Assembly (NCBI GenBank): GCA_037447655.1
Contig: JBBHKE010002008.1
Coordinates: 269,194-333,193 of the forward strand
Reading direction: 5' to 3'
Origin: Zygnema cylindricum
Lineage: Eukaryota; Streptophyta; Zygnematophyceae; Zygnematales; Zygnemataceae
Length of the DNA: 64,000 nucleotides
Below the pieces are notes generated by a model. It was not told where the DNA came from and made no database searches. It saw only the letters and a list, made by a program, of their open reading frames with translations. Below are positions 1 through 15,000 of the stretch, in pieces; position 1 is the stretch's first letter; each line of letters opens with the position of its first letter. The position numbers and the translations under genes were made by a program.

Positions 1-393
1 TGGTCCGAGGGGAATTCAACCCCACCCCATCCGAGTGACAGATTCAGAAGTTAATATTTTGAAGAAAAAAAGAAGAAAAAAACAGAAAATCATGGTAACT
101 CTGTCATTACAAAAGGATAAACATAAAGAAGTTCACACAGACGCCCAATATATCCTTGCGTGCTATCAATTTAAAATTTCCTGACTTCCCCGACACAAGC
201 CAAATGACGGATTAGCTCTCTTTACTGCTATTACACTTAAAACTGTTATAGTGAATTCAACTTTCCAAATAACAGAGCCGGTGAGCAGCTAAGATTGCTC
301 AGTGTGAAGCAAAATTGTAAATCATAATGAGCTCCAACCAATCCAGACAGCTTCCAGACTAAAATTGCCACATTAAAGATACAAAAAGCAAAC
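1..393 (-). other. Probable MOR1 intron and 3' continuation, no exon assigned
   Basis: This lies downstream of the last tentative MOR1 exon (donor at 393/392 on the minus strand). I found no stretch that continues the MOR1 C-terminal region convincingly, so I read it as intron. The C-terminal exons should lie to the left of the window. Confidence 0.5.
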
Positions 394-3300
394 CTGTTCC
401 ATGTTTTCCGTTGAAGACGTCGAGGCCACACACTCCATAGCCTCCTTCCATGTCCCTGGTTCCATTTGATCCAAATCCCTATTGATAAACAGAGCCCCAG
501 CTATGCTTTGCACCTGGGAAGTTTGGTCCGTGTTGCCATTGGGCCACCTAGTCCGCCAGTAATGCTAACATGGTTAGATGGAAAAAATCCAACCAGCCAT
601 TTCATTAATCATTTACCCTTTTTGGGAACAATTTTTTTGTCTTTGTTATAGATACATCGCACTCAAGGATTTTGACTGAATATTCCCTCATTAAAATACT
701 AGACAAATATGGCCCCACACTGGTGTAGGGATGTTGTATTTCACCACAATTATTACGTTTGGAAAAGCTTGCTCAAGGAGCCAAACGTAACCAAAACCAC
801 ATGAGATAAAGCAAACAGGAATAAATCAGCTTGATGATTAAACGATCAGACTACCTATGTACTTAAGTCACTGTATACTCCGACTGCGCTGATTATGACT
901 AGGATAGCTACATTACAGTACACCCATGAAATCTCTATTAGCGTTAATTACACTAATCCGACAAAATAACTCTCATAACACTAATTGTTATTTCCTCAAA
1001 GCTATTTCTTCAAACAGTGTAAAATCAGCCACGTCATTTGAAATTGATAACACTAATATAAACCCCACGATAATAATTTCTTTACTCTAATAGCAATTCA
1101 CAGTGACCGCCACTGCAAGTGAAATGAAACTCAAAAGCGCATCACATGGCTATCACTGACCAGCAAATTCCATTGCGGATAGTTGAAATTAAAATGAACA
1201 AGACTGTTCCTAGACTGATTAAAATCAACGGGAGAAAAGAGGTTTCAAAATAAGTTGCCATTCCATGATTCAATGTTTAAAAAAAAAAGCTGCCATTCCA
1301 TGGTTTAATTTTGCTGGAGTACCATTAGAACACTTTACCATAGTGCACAGCCATCCAAGAGACACTACTAACAGAGCTGGACTTTTGCTTCAATCTTAGC
1401 AAACAGGAGTTAATTTTTTTTTAAACACTAGTCAGACACATTCTTAAGAAGATAAGACTTAATGCAGACAAACTTCTTTGCAATGGAATCTTGTGTAATT
1501 TGACTTTTGGTAAAGAGGATAAACATAACCAGATAGACTACATGATAAAAAAATAACCGCAAAAAGTAAAAAAAAAAAAAGTCGTACCCTTCCTCTTTTA
1601 GTCGCAGAGTGTCGCCACGACCTCCTGGCAACCCTTCCTTACGTTTCTCCATTTCCCTGGCCTGCAAAAGAATAATTCAAAGGAAATTCTAGTGAGGCAA
1701 ATGCAGAAATAGGAACCAGGCTAATGATACAGTTGTAACAATTGCAACGATATACTTTCCTGCCTCAATTTCGTAACAACTACCTATTCTACCACAAACT
1801 GACTGATAGCTTCTTACCTTCCATCTGAATTTATCTTCCAAAAGACTCTTTTGCGCATCTGAAAGCTTCCCCATTTGCTTCCAAATGTCATCTCCTGTTT
1901 TACAATGCCAACCATAAGTTACATGAGCTAGAATGCTTGACTTTTTGATCCAACGTCCATGATTCCCAAGCAGAAATTTGTCTCATCTTGTTTATGCCAT
2001 GCATGCAAAAAGTGCACAAAAAGCACTGAACAAGGCCCGATAGGGACCATGAAAAATACTATCGCATCACAAAAATTGTTAGTTAACGTAAAAATGACAA
2101 AAGTAGGTAACAGCCAGATGAAGTCAAACCATTCATCATAAGGATACATTTTTTTTTCTCCTTCAACCACTATGGAGCAGCAAAACCAGGTCATCACCCC
2201 AAAAATGTAGAGAACGACAAATGCCATAGATACATGACGAATACGTAAAACTTAATAACCAGAGTCAATGCATCAAAATGACATGAAACTTGTGTGTATG
2301 TAAAGATTAAGCTAAAAACCACTTTCTGCATTAATGCACACTTCAAAACATCAGCTTGTTGACTATAGTTAGCAAACGTGCAAAGAAAGCAAAACTCACC
2401 CAAAATTTTGTAAGCGGTGGAAAGTGTGTTTAGAGCTCCCTTTCTGATCTCTGTATCCCGCTCTACAGTCAATGCAGCCACCGCAACTAGTGGAACTTTT
2501 GAGCCTCCCATAACCTGGCCACACACAGACCAGTCAGCCAGATTGATAAGTGAAACCATTTGTATAAGCCACATTAATAAGAAAACAGTATTGTTTAGCT
2601 GCAGAACATCTATCAAAAGATGCAGCATTGAAGTACACCAAAAAACAGACATAGAGTCTAATTTAAGTGAAGACCTACCCCAATCCCATAGCGTTCAATC
2701 ATGGCCTCAATGTACTCCACACATTGAACTCGAGTACGATTGTTCTTTGAGCGAACACCGTCAACAACATAGATGAGAATTTTGGAGGCAGGACAGACAT
2801 TGCAAATGAGTCGCATCAGCTCCCGCATCTTCTCTCGCACATTTGCAATATTATGTCCAGACTGCCACGAGAAAGTTTCAAACCTGTAAGTTGTATGGCT
2901 TGGCACAAAATGCTAGGGTGGTCCCTGAAGTAAAGAGGGATTACTTCGAAACCATGGCATCAAATGCAACATATGCAAACGATTCCTGGGTTCCCTTATA
3001 AAAGGGAATACATTGAAACTTTAAACGCAATGTATGTAAAAGATTTTTGAATCGCCCAAATTCTACTAAGCTTGACATTATGAGTGCAAGAATTTGAACT
3101 TTCTGTGATCTACATCCTGTAACACCACACCATATATTCAACAATAGTCCTTTAATTTGACTAATTGAGAGGTCGCGATGAATTTTTGTTTTGAGCTCAA
3201 CAACATTAACTTCTGAACCATTAGCTGACATTTGTTGAAAAACAATTCTTTCGGGACACAGGGAAACAAAAAAGAATCATAATAGTAAATGGACCAACAG

Positions 3301-6300
3301 GAAACATAACCATAGCATTGACGAAGCAACATTTCTTCCGTAGTGTAACTATAAACATATTAAGGTATGGTTCTAACATTTCAAGTTTAAACATTTATGC
3401 TTAATAGTAAGGACCAAACATTCCAAGGAGGTGGCATAATAGATATTGAACTCAGTACTACGTACATTTGCTGTGGTGTAACGATAAATTGCTCCTGTTG
3501 TGGAAAAGGATAGCATTGTTGAGCAAGAAAATGCTGGACGCCAATAAGCCGTGCAAACATGCCTGACTGACGGTATGCAACAACCTTGATGAACAAAATG
3601 TGACCAGAAAATTTAAAGCAGCAAAGACACATACTCACCTTCTCCACCAAACAAGGTACAAACATGTTGGCTTCACATTCAGTTAACATAAACCCGTCTT
3701 TCTTGAGGTTCTCAAATAAGTCACGGAGGAAGTCTAAAACCTGTAGACAGTTAACACAACACACAGTCAATAACACCGTAAAAAAAATCAGAAAACATTG
3801 TCCTACTTCTTCAAGGAGCTCCAAGATTAAAAAAAAAAGTGACATTCTTACCTTCAACAGCCCCGTTGTATTGGACTCGCACATTCTAAACACACTCCAA
3901 CGAAGAATGAGATCCAGTACCTCTTCCATTTCACGTATGTACTCCGGAATCGCCTGACAGCGAACAAACCAGCTAGTCATAATCTGTGATATACCCTTCT
4001 CAAGAATCAAAATGGAAAGTCACAAGCAAGGAAGGAATCAAGCATGAAGGAACATTGTGTACCTGGATGACAAGCATCAGTAAAAACCATGCCAACCAGC
4101 TACAAGCGGGCTAAGGTCAGAATATAAATGCATTTTCTCAGTCAAAGTATTGACGATTTACCTTTCTCAGCATATCAAGACCCTCCACCTGTAGTTTGAA
4201 ATCTTTGCTGCATAACCTGCGTGCAAGGTCTTCACGAAAAAATTTCCTTATGTCTTCCTGTGGGGAGAAGGCAGAAAAACATCCTGATCAATTTCAAGAG
4301 CACTTTACATGGCATACTAAAGGAGAGGTCACCAGCATACATACATTGATTTAAAAAACAATCTCAAGGATTACAGGCATAAGTGATCACCTCAAGATCT
4401 TGGGCCTGGTCAGCTCCAGGCACTTCAAACTTCATCTTCACTCCTCGAGGGATAATTTTCTCTCTCTCCTCCTGGAAAATAATGAGGCACCCCAAATAAA
4501 ACCATTGGGGGACAAGTTACCCAATCGTTACATTCAATTTGCAGCATAGCACATAAGGTCCAAAAATTAGAACAAATGACAAAAATAAGACAACAACTAC
4601 GGCAAAAACAATGTACTGGAAAAAATGTTGTAAACATGCAATCACAGTCAAACGTCCTTACACAAAATATTCTATGTGTCCAAATTCCACGCAGCTTAAA
4701 ACCATCCCTGCTTGAAAAATGTCTTTACCTTTATTGATTCACGCAAATTGAATAATGGTTGGCCTTGGGCAGCTGCGTCTTGTAATAGATCAACAGTCGA
4801 CTGTTTCAAAGTCCTGCCTTGAACACTACCCTGCACCACATTTAAAGGGGTTCATTGGTCCAGACAGACTCGCAGTTTGCTTTAGAAAATAGCATGGCCC
4901 GTGGCAACATGTGCAATCAATAATCCACGTGTAAACAATAATCACAGTTGGGCAGCCAAGTTTTTCGTTTCAAGGAATTGCGCAAACCAATTTTCTATGC
5001 AGACGATAAATCACGTCACAGCAGCCAGGAGGAATCATACAAAAAAGATTGGAAAGTGCAAATAAGGACGGCCCTGACCTGATTGGCTTTATGATTTAAA
5101 ACATTCCGAATGGATGAATTCTACACACAGCTGTACTCTGTTCAATTAAAAAACAATCTAATCACTGGAACTGCTCGACGTATGACAATGCTTTTGATAA
5201 AGGAAAAAAAAGGCCAGCAAAAGAACGTGATGTCCAATATATTCTTCTTGCTAAAATATGTGTCTAATTCTAGAAAAAAGGAACTTAAACATCTATCACG
5301 ATGGACTAACTAGTGAGGGAGACTGATTGGATCGCTGAACTCACTACCTCGACCAAAAAACAGACCTTCCCTCTGCCCCTTCAAATATAATTGAACAACG
5401 GATATTCAGGCAATCATAACTCTGTGTAACGACAAGAACTCCAAGTCAGCAGATGTGCATACCCCAATCACGGTCCGGTTCCTAGTAACAGAAGACTTCA
5501 ATCCTCCAGCTACTGCCCCCCCATGTGTGCTCCTCGTAGGAATCGTTCGCCCACTGCCATGTTTCTGGGAGCCCCCGTCATCTGCAGTATCTAGATTCTC
5601 GAAGTCAGAAAAAGCAGAAAGTGTGATAACCAAAACAGAAAGTGAACCCAAAAAAAGCGCCTCAAAAAGACTGTAACGTCAACCATTATAGAAATTAACA
5701 TCATAAAAAAATAGTACATACAACATAGGGAGCCATGAACGATATATTTTACCTGGAATAGGGCGGTGTTTATCAAGAATGCCCCCAATAACTGGTAATG
5801 TCGAGGCTGTTAGCTCTCCACGAGCGGCCTTCATGATCTGCAGAAAAAAGAGTTCAATTTTCAAGTCAACTAGCACAGAAAAATACTTAGATGCGACCTC
5901 AATCATACAAGATATGTCATAACATTTTTAGAGATTTTTATGTTTTATATTTCATAGGCATAAAAATCTACTGTCATAATGACCTACAACAACATGAAAA
6001 ACAGCTGTTACCTTTCTGAAACTAGATCTCATATTGAAATCACCACTCCCTCGTTGCAGTATGGCATTGAACACTTACCGCTTCTGGGCTAGAAACTTTT
6101 ACAAGTTCTAAAATAAGGCCTTCTGTGGCTTTCCGCACGTCAGACGACTTGTCCTGCACAAAAACAAATCAAGAAACGGAGACAAAAAATTCAGCACTAT
6201 CTTTCCCCAGATTTCATGTCAATAGAGACAAGAGAATAGAACCCTCTTATCCAAAAGCTTAATCCCACTGCTTGCAGTCTCCCCATGGCAACGACTGCAT

Positions 6301-8290
6301 TGACTGAATGAAGATTTAAGAGATGCTCAAATTTACTGGATATTTCTCATTCAACAGCTTCAAGATGCTCATCTTCCTTTCGGCCCAATGCGCAGCCAAT
6401 ATAACTGCCCTCTATGAGATGAGGAAAAGGTCAAATCTTCCACACCTGTAAACCGGCCACACAGGGCTTCATAAGGAGGAACATGTCCGAAATTTCAGAT
6501 GCCTTCGATACCTGCTTTGTTAACCATTCTAGAAGCTCCTTGCGGCCATCTGCTGAAACCTTTGCATCCATTATGGCCGCTGGAAGATAAGGCAGCTGCT
6601 CAACCCAGTCCCATATAACATGCTAATGAACAGAAAAGGATAACGCGGAATTGCTCATTGGTTGAAGCACATTACATAACGTAACATAAAAAAGAAAGAG
6701 GAGCCAATAAAATGAAGCCTTCATACCAAGTCCAGTTTGCCGAAAAATGTTCTACCAGTGCCGCGTTCATGCTCTATCTTGGCATTCCCTAAAACAAAAA
6801 CTTCATCCTCCCAGATGAATAATATGATCTGATGGGCGGAAAAAAAAAATTTCAAGCCAAATCAAGCATAGAAGTCAATCAGCGAAAGGATAGTCAGAGC
6901 TTGCACGAGTATTGTAGGGTACCTACCAACTTGTCCAGTGGCACTGCTGTCATCCAGGCATCTAAGGTGCGTATAACAGCCTCGCGCATCTGTTTCTTGG
7001 GATCGCTCAAGCACTTCAGAATATCAGTCATGATGCCCTGCCAAACAAGACACAGATTCGCTCGTCAAATACGTACGACCTACATAAATGATTTCAAACA
7101 ATCATTAAAAAAGCAATGATTCCGTTTCCCAAAAAAAAACATGCATACGCGGATTTAATAGCAGCAAAAAGACATCGACTAAAATCTTCTTGTTTTATAA
7201 TGCCCAATGGGCATATAAAGAAGGCACCCACCCCATGACTGATTGTGATGAGGTCAGCACTCAGAAAAGGTACACAATGAAGATAATATCACATACTTTA
7301 CTAGCTTTGTCAATAGCCGTCCCCATAGCTAACGCCAAGTTTCCCAAGATTGTTAAAGCCATAGTTATCAGATTTTTGTTGGTGTCAAATAGGCGTCCTC
7401 GTAAAGCAGCGAACAATTCTCCTGTGAATTTACAGAAAACAAAACACAAAATCTGACATTGTTAAGACATGTGAGTTTTCTCTGACTGCAACAAGGACAC
7501 TGTCACAAAAAAACGAGATGGTTTCAAACAATTATTAATCAAAGACATACTCTGCTTTATCAGCTTCTCATAAGAAAAACATCTTTAATCCCCTGACTGG
7601 CTTTGTCAATCAAAATCCAGGTGCCAGCCACAGGGAAAAAAACAAAAACTTCCTAAAGCCAAACAGAGCAGAGTCCTCCTGGTACACAATAAGTGACAGT
7701 GATACAAACATGCAGCCAATCACAAGACTTTGAAATAGCTGACAAACCCGAAGTCAGGAAAGAACGAGAGAATAAAAGGTAGATAATGGTGGGTCACATG
7801 CCATGACAGGCATGCGTGCGTATGCATGTGTGTGTGCGTAAGAGGAGAGAGGAGGGAAGAGAGATAAGGGAGGGAGGGAGGGAGGAGGGAAGGGGAGGGG
7901 AGGGAGGGAGGGAGGGAGGGAGAGGGGGAGGAGGAGAGAGGGGAGAGGGGGGAGAGGGGGAGAAGGGAGGGAGAGGGGGAGAGGGGGAGAAGGGGAGAGG
8001 GGGAGAGAGGGGAGAGGGGGAGAGGGGGAGAGGGGGGAGGGGGGAGAGGGGGAGAGGGGGAGAGGGGGAGAGGGGGAGAGGGGGGGAGAGGGGGAGAGGG
8101 GGGGAGGGGGAGAGGGGGAGGAGGGGGAGAGGGGGGGAGGGGGGGAGGGGGGGAGGGGGAGAGGGGGAGAGGGGGAGAGGGGGGAGAGGGGGAGAGGGGG
8201 AGAGGGGGAGAGGGGGAGAGGGGGAGAGGGGGGAGGGGGGGGAGGGGGGGAGGGGGGAGAGGGGGAGAGGGGGAGAGGGGGAGAGGGGGA

Positions 8291-8326
<36 letters not shown>

Positions 8327-8337
8327 AGAGAGGGGGA

Positions 8338-8417
<80 letters not shown>

Positions 8418-8429
8418 GGGAGAGGGAGG

Positions 8430-8461
<32 letters not shown>

Positions 8462-8953
8462 GGGGGGGAGAGAGAGGAGGGGGGGAGAGGAGAGAGAGAG
8501 GAAGGAACAGAGGGAGGGAGGGACAGAGTTCTGTTTCTCCAGAAGATCTTTTAGCCATGTGATGACAAGCTACTCCCAGGCATTTCACGCGATTACAAAA
8601 ACAACTTAAGCCTAAATCTTGGGAAGCCCAGACAACAGTTAGCTATCTAACCAGGCACGCACACAATGCCTCACCAGTTCCAGTTGGTTGAATGCGCTTG
8701 TGCGCCTCCTCGACAATTTTATCAACAGCATCCAGAGATTCTTGACGAACCTGTCAGGCAGCGACGACAAAGAAATTGAAAAACAAGACAAAATTGGTGT
8801 TGATTTTTATGATCGTTGATCATAAATAAATAAACATGTGGATGCATCGTAGTTTACCACAAATAGAATCTGACATGAGTTGCACTATCTGAATAATTAG
8901 CAACCAATCAACAAGGATCCAAAAGGCAAACAAACAGGGATGATAAACCAGGT

Positions 8954-8991
<38 letters not shown>

Positions 8992-8993
8992 AA

Positions 8994-9091
<98 letters not shown>

Positions 9092-12000
9092 ATGTTAAAA
9101 GAAGACTGTGGAATCATCCATTTCTGCACTCCATGTGATCTGAGTTTCACCTTAATCTAAGCTTGAGCAATATCTAAGACCCACCAGATTGATAAAACAT
9201 GTATGCTGGAGGCAAAGGTCCACGTCCTTATCAGTCTCAAAAAAAAAAAATACCTTCCAATCATGGCTTCCGAGACTTTCAATCAAAGTTGTGGTCAGCT
9301 TTGAACTTATGTCCTCCCGTGGCAACAGGTCACTAATACTTCCAACAGCAATCCCGGTACTGATCCCAGCAACACTTCCAACACCGTTTCCAGCACTATT
9401 TCCACCAACTATGTTTGCATTTCCATTGCTTTTCACAGTCCTTGTAGGCTCTGGTGGAGGGACCTGAAGAGAGAAGTTAACTTGCACAAAGCTCAGTAAA
9501 TAGGCTTCCAAGAATGCAGAAAGAGACGACAAGAGAAATGCACTCCAACAATTGCAGTCCGTTAACTATTGGTTTGCAATGTCAGCAAAAGAGCAGAGTG
9601 ATATTGCGATGTTAGAAAGTATGAATCCTTAAAAGTGTTCCATACAAACTAGACTAGCCAAGCATGAGACTAACTGAACGGGGCACGCTTTCGGTAGCAT
9701 GGAACAGGTGAAGCACCTCAAGCGGGTTTTTGGCAAACTCAGTGTCCAAGAGCGCCATCTGTGCTGGCTTCACGTCATTGAGAAAAGCCTTCAAATCTGC
9801 AATAAAAACACAAACAGGATTTTTCTATCATCACCATATATATAATGAACTGCTTGAATTTAAGCAGTATATGAATGTTGACTGTTCAAAAACCGCTTAA
9901 GACGAAAATGATTTCTCCCAACATGAATTTTAAACACCTAAGTTCCTTCATCCTTGCATTTTACGGAGACATCCAAAGAGATTTCCGACCAAGAATATCA
10001 GAAACAAACACACGGATCTGTGCCAAAGTACAAATGGGTACCGCCACCCAACGTTTTGCTCATAAGAACGACCAAAATACCATCTAATTTGTTCATCTAA
10101 ACGGACGATAAGAGGTTCTAAAAAGACAAGTTGAACGTGAGACGCTAAACACTGAGGGAATGTGATAGGTCAAAAACCTGGTCCAAGGTATTTATGAAGT
10201 ATCCCGAGGGCTTTGGTTGCAGCACTGCGACAAGGACCGGTACTGGACAACAATCCAGGGTCCTTGCAAAAGTCAACAAGAGCCTGAAACCATAGAAAAC
10301 ACAAGGAGTAATCAAACAGTGTTGTGATTTGACCTCAGAACCACCTTTTGCCAAGTCACCTGGGATCACTTTGTTTTCCAAAATCAACCACCTAGACTAT
10401 GCCACCAGAAATGGAATGAGATGTCGAAAAAAAAAACCACACACACACAGTATGAACACACAAAAGTTTTCATGTGCCAAGTAAAATAGCCAATCAGGAC
10501 CATTTCTGTCGATATGGATGCTGCGTCTAGATCAAAACTTTTACCTACATAGTCAGAACCTTGCAACTGAACACCATAAAGAACTTAAACAATAGAGTAT
10601 CAAACCAAAGAGAAAAACAACAAAAATGTTCAACCAAATATCATACCTTAACATTCAATGAAGCAACTCCAAAGTCCTCAACAGCTTGCGCAAACCAGAG
10701 AAGAACTTCTGTGAGCACTTTCGGATTTTTGCTGTTGTTTGTAATATCATATGCCTGCATCATAACCCAACGACCAAGATAAATTTGCAACAGAAGAGTA
10801 TATTCTACAGAAAAGTAGTAATGAGTGCTCAACCTTCATTAAAACATCAGGACATAATAAAGCATGCACTTTCCATGAGGGCACCACTCACCTTTTCAAA
10901 CACGAATCGTGGACCAACTGCCTCTGCTATAGCCGTTAGACATGCCTGAGCCTGGAGCCGAGTTTTAATATCTCCCACTTTTTCAACAATTCCTGAAATA
11001 ACATTGTGGCAAGAATGGAACGTTCTAATCTTTATTTGACGGTATGAACACCACCACATTTCAAAGGTGTCACATGCAACCTAACAATCCCTTCAGGTCC
11101 TCCCCGTAATCTTCTTCGTCACTCGTGTGTGTTTGACTCTTTTCATGCCTTCTCAGCTGAGACTATAAAGCACTAAATCAGCTACAAGAATCACATAATT
11201 TTAAACAAGAATTGCAACATCCATAAGGATATCTTATGCACAAATAAAACATACGACCAAGCATTATGTCAGCTGTACAATGTCAAATTCCCATCCACAT
11301 TATCCAAAGATGCTTCTAAGGTAGAAACATATTGAAAAAAGCATGAAGCAGAAATTTCGTACCTGGTATACAGAGATGAGCACAGCTCTTTGGGAAATGG
11401 CTGGCACGTTGAGCAACCAGTGTGACAACTTCCAGCAATTTTTGCAAGACCTGTAAAAGTTTCAGTGATTCAGAACAGCGTTAAAATCAATGAAGGTGGC
11501 TGCAATCATAAACACCAAAAGAAGTTAAACATTCACATTTGCCACTGAACAGAGCCGATTCTACTAAGTACTACTTTCTATGAAACTAATTACTCTGATA
11601 AAAACAGAAAGGATGATGTTAAGCCAATATTTATGGCCACTGAAAACAAAGTTTTACCTGGAAATTCTTGTCGGCCCATCCAGGGCGGTTTGACACCAAG
11701 GAGATAAGGATTAAAACTCCAGCATCATGGTCAGCACTCCACGTCTCCAGTAAATCTTTCAATGCAGTCATACCTGTCAATAAAGCACTTTTAGTCTCTG
11801 ATAACCACGTCTGCCAAAGGCATACTTGAGCTAAAACTGAATCATCAACACGTGATGAATAGTAACCCCAGTTATTCTCAGTCATGGACATAATCATCGA
11901 TTGTACATTCACATCCTAGACTGTATGGTTAAATCCTAGGATAACAAAATAGGGAAAGGGCGTTTAAGTTGACAGACAAAGAAACATTTTATAGGGTAAG

Positions 12001-15000
12001 AACAAACGATACAGGGACAAAAGTAATGAGGAAACATCAACCTGGGATTTTCATAGCTGCTGACGTTATCACTAAGACAATCATGAAGAAAAACATCAGA
12101 ACTCAAAGCAGCAAAGGCTTCGGTTTGCAATATCACCTTCCAGGCGCTCTTTCCACTGAGCACTTTTCAAATTAGTAAGAAGCTCAGCATTAAGGAGGAC
12201 TGCAGCCTTTTCTTCCACTTCATCTGGGGTAAGCTCCACCTGAGGAACACAATTTGCACAGAGAGAGCATCAAGCACTTTAAGCAGCATATTACTGACAT
12301 TTAAATGACGCAATTTATTTCATGAAAATTGACGAGATTGCAGCATGGCCCTTAAGCTGATTAAACCAGAAAATAGGGCCACACGTCCATGGCCCAAAAC
12401 AGAAGCCTCGCATACCTCTAGTTTTTCCTCCTTGTCATCTGTAGCAGCCACAGCACTTGCTCGGGCCTTTCCTGATGCCGGCTTGTCTGTTGATAAGGCA
12501 GCTTTTGAAGAAGAAGTCTGTACCAAAGGTGAAAAAGTCAATACCCGATGTGACTCATGCTCTGTATAGAATTACCCCTGACATTCCTAGAAAGAACCTG
12601 CTCAAAGATCCATATTAAGATGGACCGAAAGCTCCGCTGAATGTTAAAAAACTATGCAACAAAAGCATACCGGTGGACGCACTCCTGGACGCTTGTTCAA
12701 AAAAGCTGCCGCTGCACTTTTGGATGATCCAGCCTGCAAAACGTCAGAAATAAATAGTGTGACCAGTGGTTAGCTTTGCATAGTCATAAGCAAAGATATC
12801 ACATCTGTACAACATGTTTAGAGAAAAAATAAGTATTTTTTTATAGACAATGAGCCAAATGTTCAGGACATAAAAAAATTAAATTCTTTTCTGTTACTCG
12901 GGCATCAAGCTTCTGGATACAATAGAGGACAATGTCAATGTAACAAAGACAAGAATGCAAAAACTCCACTTGTCCATAAGTCTCAATTTGCATGAGCAAG
13001 TCAACAACCCAACAAGCTTAAAAACCACAAAAATATGCCGTTCATGGTTTTTGACAAAGACAAACCCATGCATTCAGGAAATTTCAACATTCAAGAACTA
13101 GGCCAATGGTCAGCCCAATGATGCCTTCTTCATGCCCTTCAACGGACAGAATCAGGAAAAAATAGGCCCCAACTAAAAAAACAAAAAAAAAACATAAAGG
13201 ACTTCAAAGAGACACTCAGCAGCAAGAAGTATCTTGGTTGAGACGTGAACCTGTGAAGCCCCTGAAGCGTCACTCCTGCTGACCACTGGCAGAGACAAAC
13301 CAGCAAAAAGTACAGACAAAGGGATATCAGCCTGAAAGATAACTATTTCTGACCAAAAAGATATATGAGAAGTTACATATGCTATATGCCATGTGCACAC
13401 ACTTTACTGTAAGGACAAAGAAAATCTACGAATTAGACTAATCTCTGTGCAAATACTACAATTACTTTTAGTACCGTGTGCACACAAGGCAAATATAATT
13501 GCCCTAATGATTGAAAGTTTCTGTAAGGAACTGAAAACTTGGACGTGCAAAACACAGTAAAACCCAGGTTGACACCAAATTCCACAGACCATAGAAAGTG
13601 TTGTACCTACCCAAAGATAAGCGGATTAAATGTCTATAGGTTTCACAGCAGCATATTCTGTCTGATACTCAAGATGAACTGATAGCATGGTCTCAACCAG
13701 GAAACGTGCTCCCCCTCAATCCTTGCCATTTAGGGGAAATCCATAAAAAGGCTTGACAACTTGCAGGAAGGGTCATGATAAAAATCATCAGGTTAACACT
13801 TATACGAACTACAGGTTTGAACCACAAATGGACCTCTCAAACAGAGAATACTATGTTTGTCATTCAATCTCTGCAAATTTGCAAAACTAAGGGCCCACAC
13901 TTGTAGTCATACTATAATAAAAGACACCTTCGTGGATGTTTTGTACCAATAAATACCTGCAGTCGCTAGTGGGTCATTCTGTGCAACATGAGACGTGGTC
14001 GGCGCAGTTGTTGCAATAAGCTCACTGAGCTTCTTTTTTCGAACATCGTCTAATTTCTCAAGAGACCTTTCAAGCGGTTTCATGCCAACAACCTAATGAG
14101 CACAAAACATACCAGCTCCCATTGAGTATACATCAGAACTTGACAAGATCAAACATCCCTGACAACATGGCCAATGAGCCTCAGAGATCCTAATATCAGT
14201 CAAAATATCCGCAGTACCAACCCAGTACTGGAAAAGCTAAATGCTTTGAAAACCATACAGTCAAGTCTGTTGATGGTTGATACCTCGTATTTTTCAAGAA
14301 AAGCTTTCTAGCTGACAAACTTATTACATGAGTGGAATTCGATGCAAAGGTAAAATGGAGAGAATGCAACTAGCCATCATGTCATATTTGATGCAAAATT
14401 GTCAGGTAGTTAGTGTGACTAACCACCAGTAACCACCACAATGAATCTTCAAAAACCATTCTCCTTCATTCCGCATACATCTCTGTGGTCCTTAAAACTG
14501 TATCGACAACTATGTGACAACAGTCTGCTTATGCTTCGTGTCAATACAGTCATAATTGAAGAAAAGTGCAAAGACCATCTGGCATGCCAAACAGCAAGAA
14601 CAGCCTGCCTAGTTCATGCTATCTGTTTGTACATCTTAAATCCAGAAGATAGTGAGCTAAAATGATGCAAATGAATCAGCAACCTGCACTCACAAACCAC
14701 CATAAGTTGTTTTTGACATACATGTCAGATGATACAAATTGGCACTGAACCAAGAGTACAAATTGTCAACACTGCTTACCTTGGCCATGTTTGCCAGACC
14801 CAAAAATGCTGCATCACGGACTTCAGGGGTTGTATCCTGCAAAGCCTGTAAAATAAATTGGCTGAAGAGTCAGTTTCATGACCTTTCAAACTAAAATCAG
14901 CAAAAAAAAGGCTAGCAGTTAAGCCGATAAGGACTCCATGGCAAGCCTACTTTCAATATAAAATGGCCCGCTTGAACAACCGCAAATTTTCAAGAGATAA

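Noticed and set aside
1333-1387. Possible extra MOR1 exon (phase would bridge exons 1661-1588 and 513-394)
   Set aside because: The acceptor is weak and the translation has no clear similarity to the MOR1 linker. Left unassigned.
7794-8588. Long open frames on both strands (248-264 codons) over the GA-rich tract
   Set aside because: They are pure low-complexity translations of a purine repeat (Ser/Leu/Pro or Arg/Glu/Gly) inside a MOR1 intron.
8953-9150. Open frame of repeated Tyr-Ile
   Set aside because: Translation of the (TA)n microsatellite.
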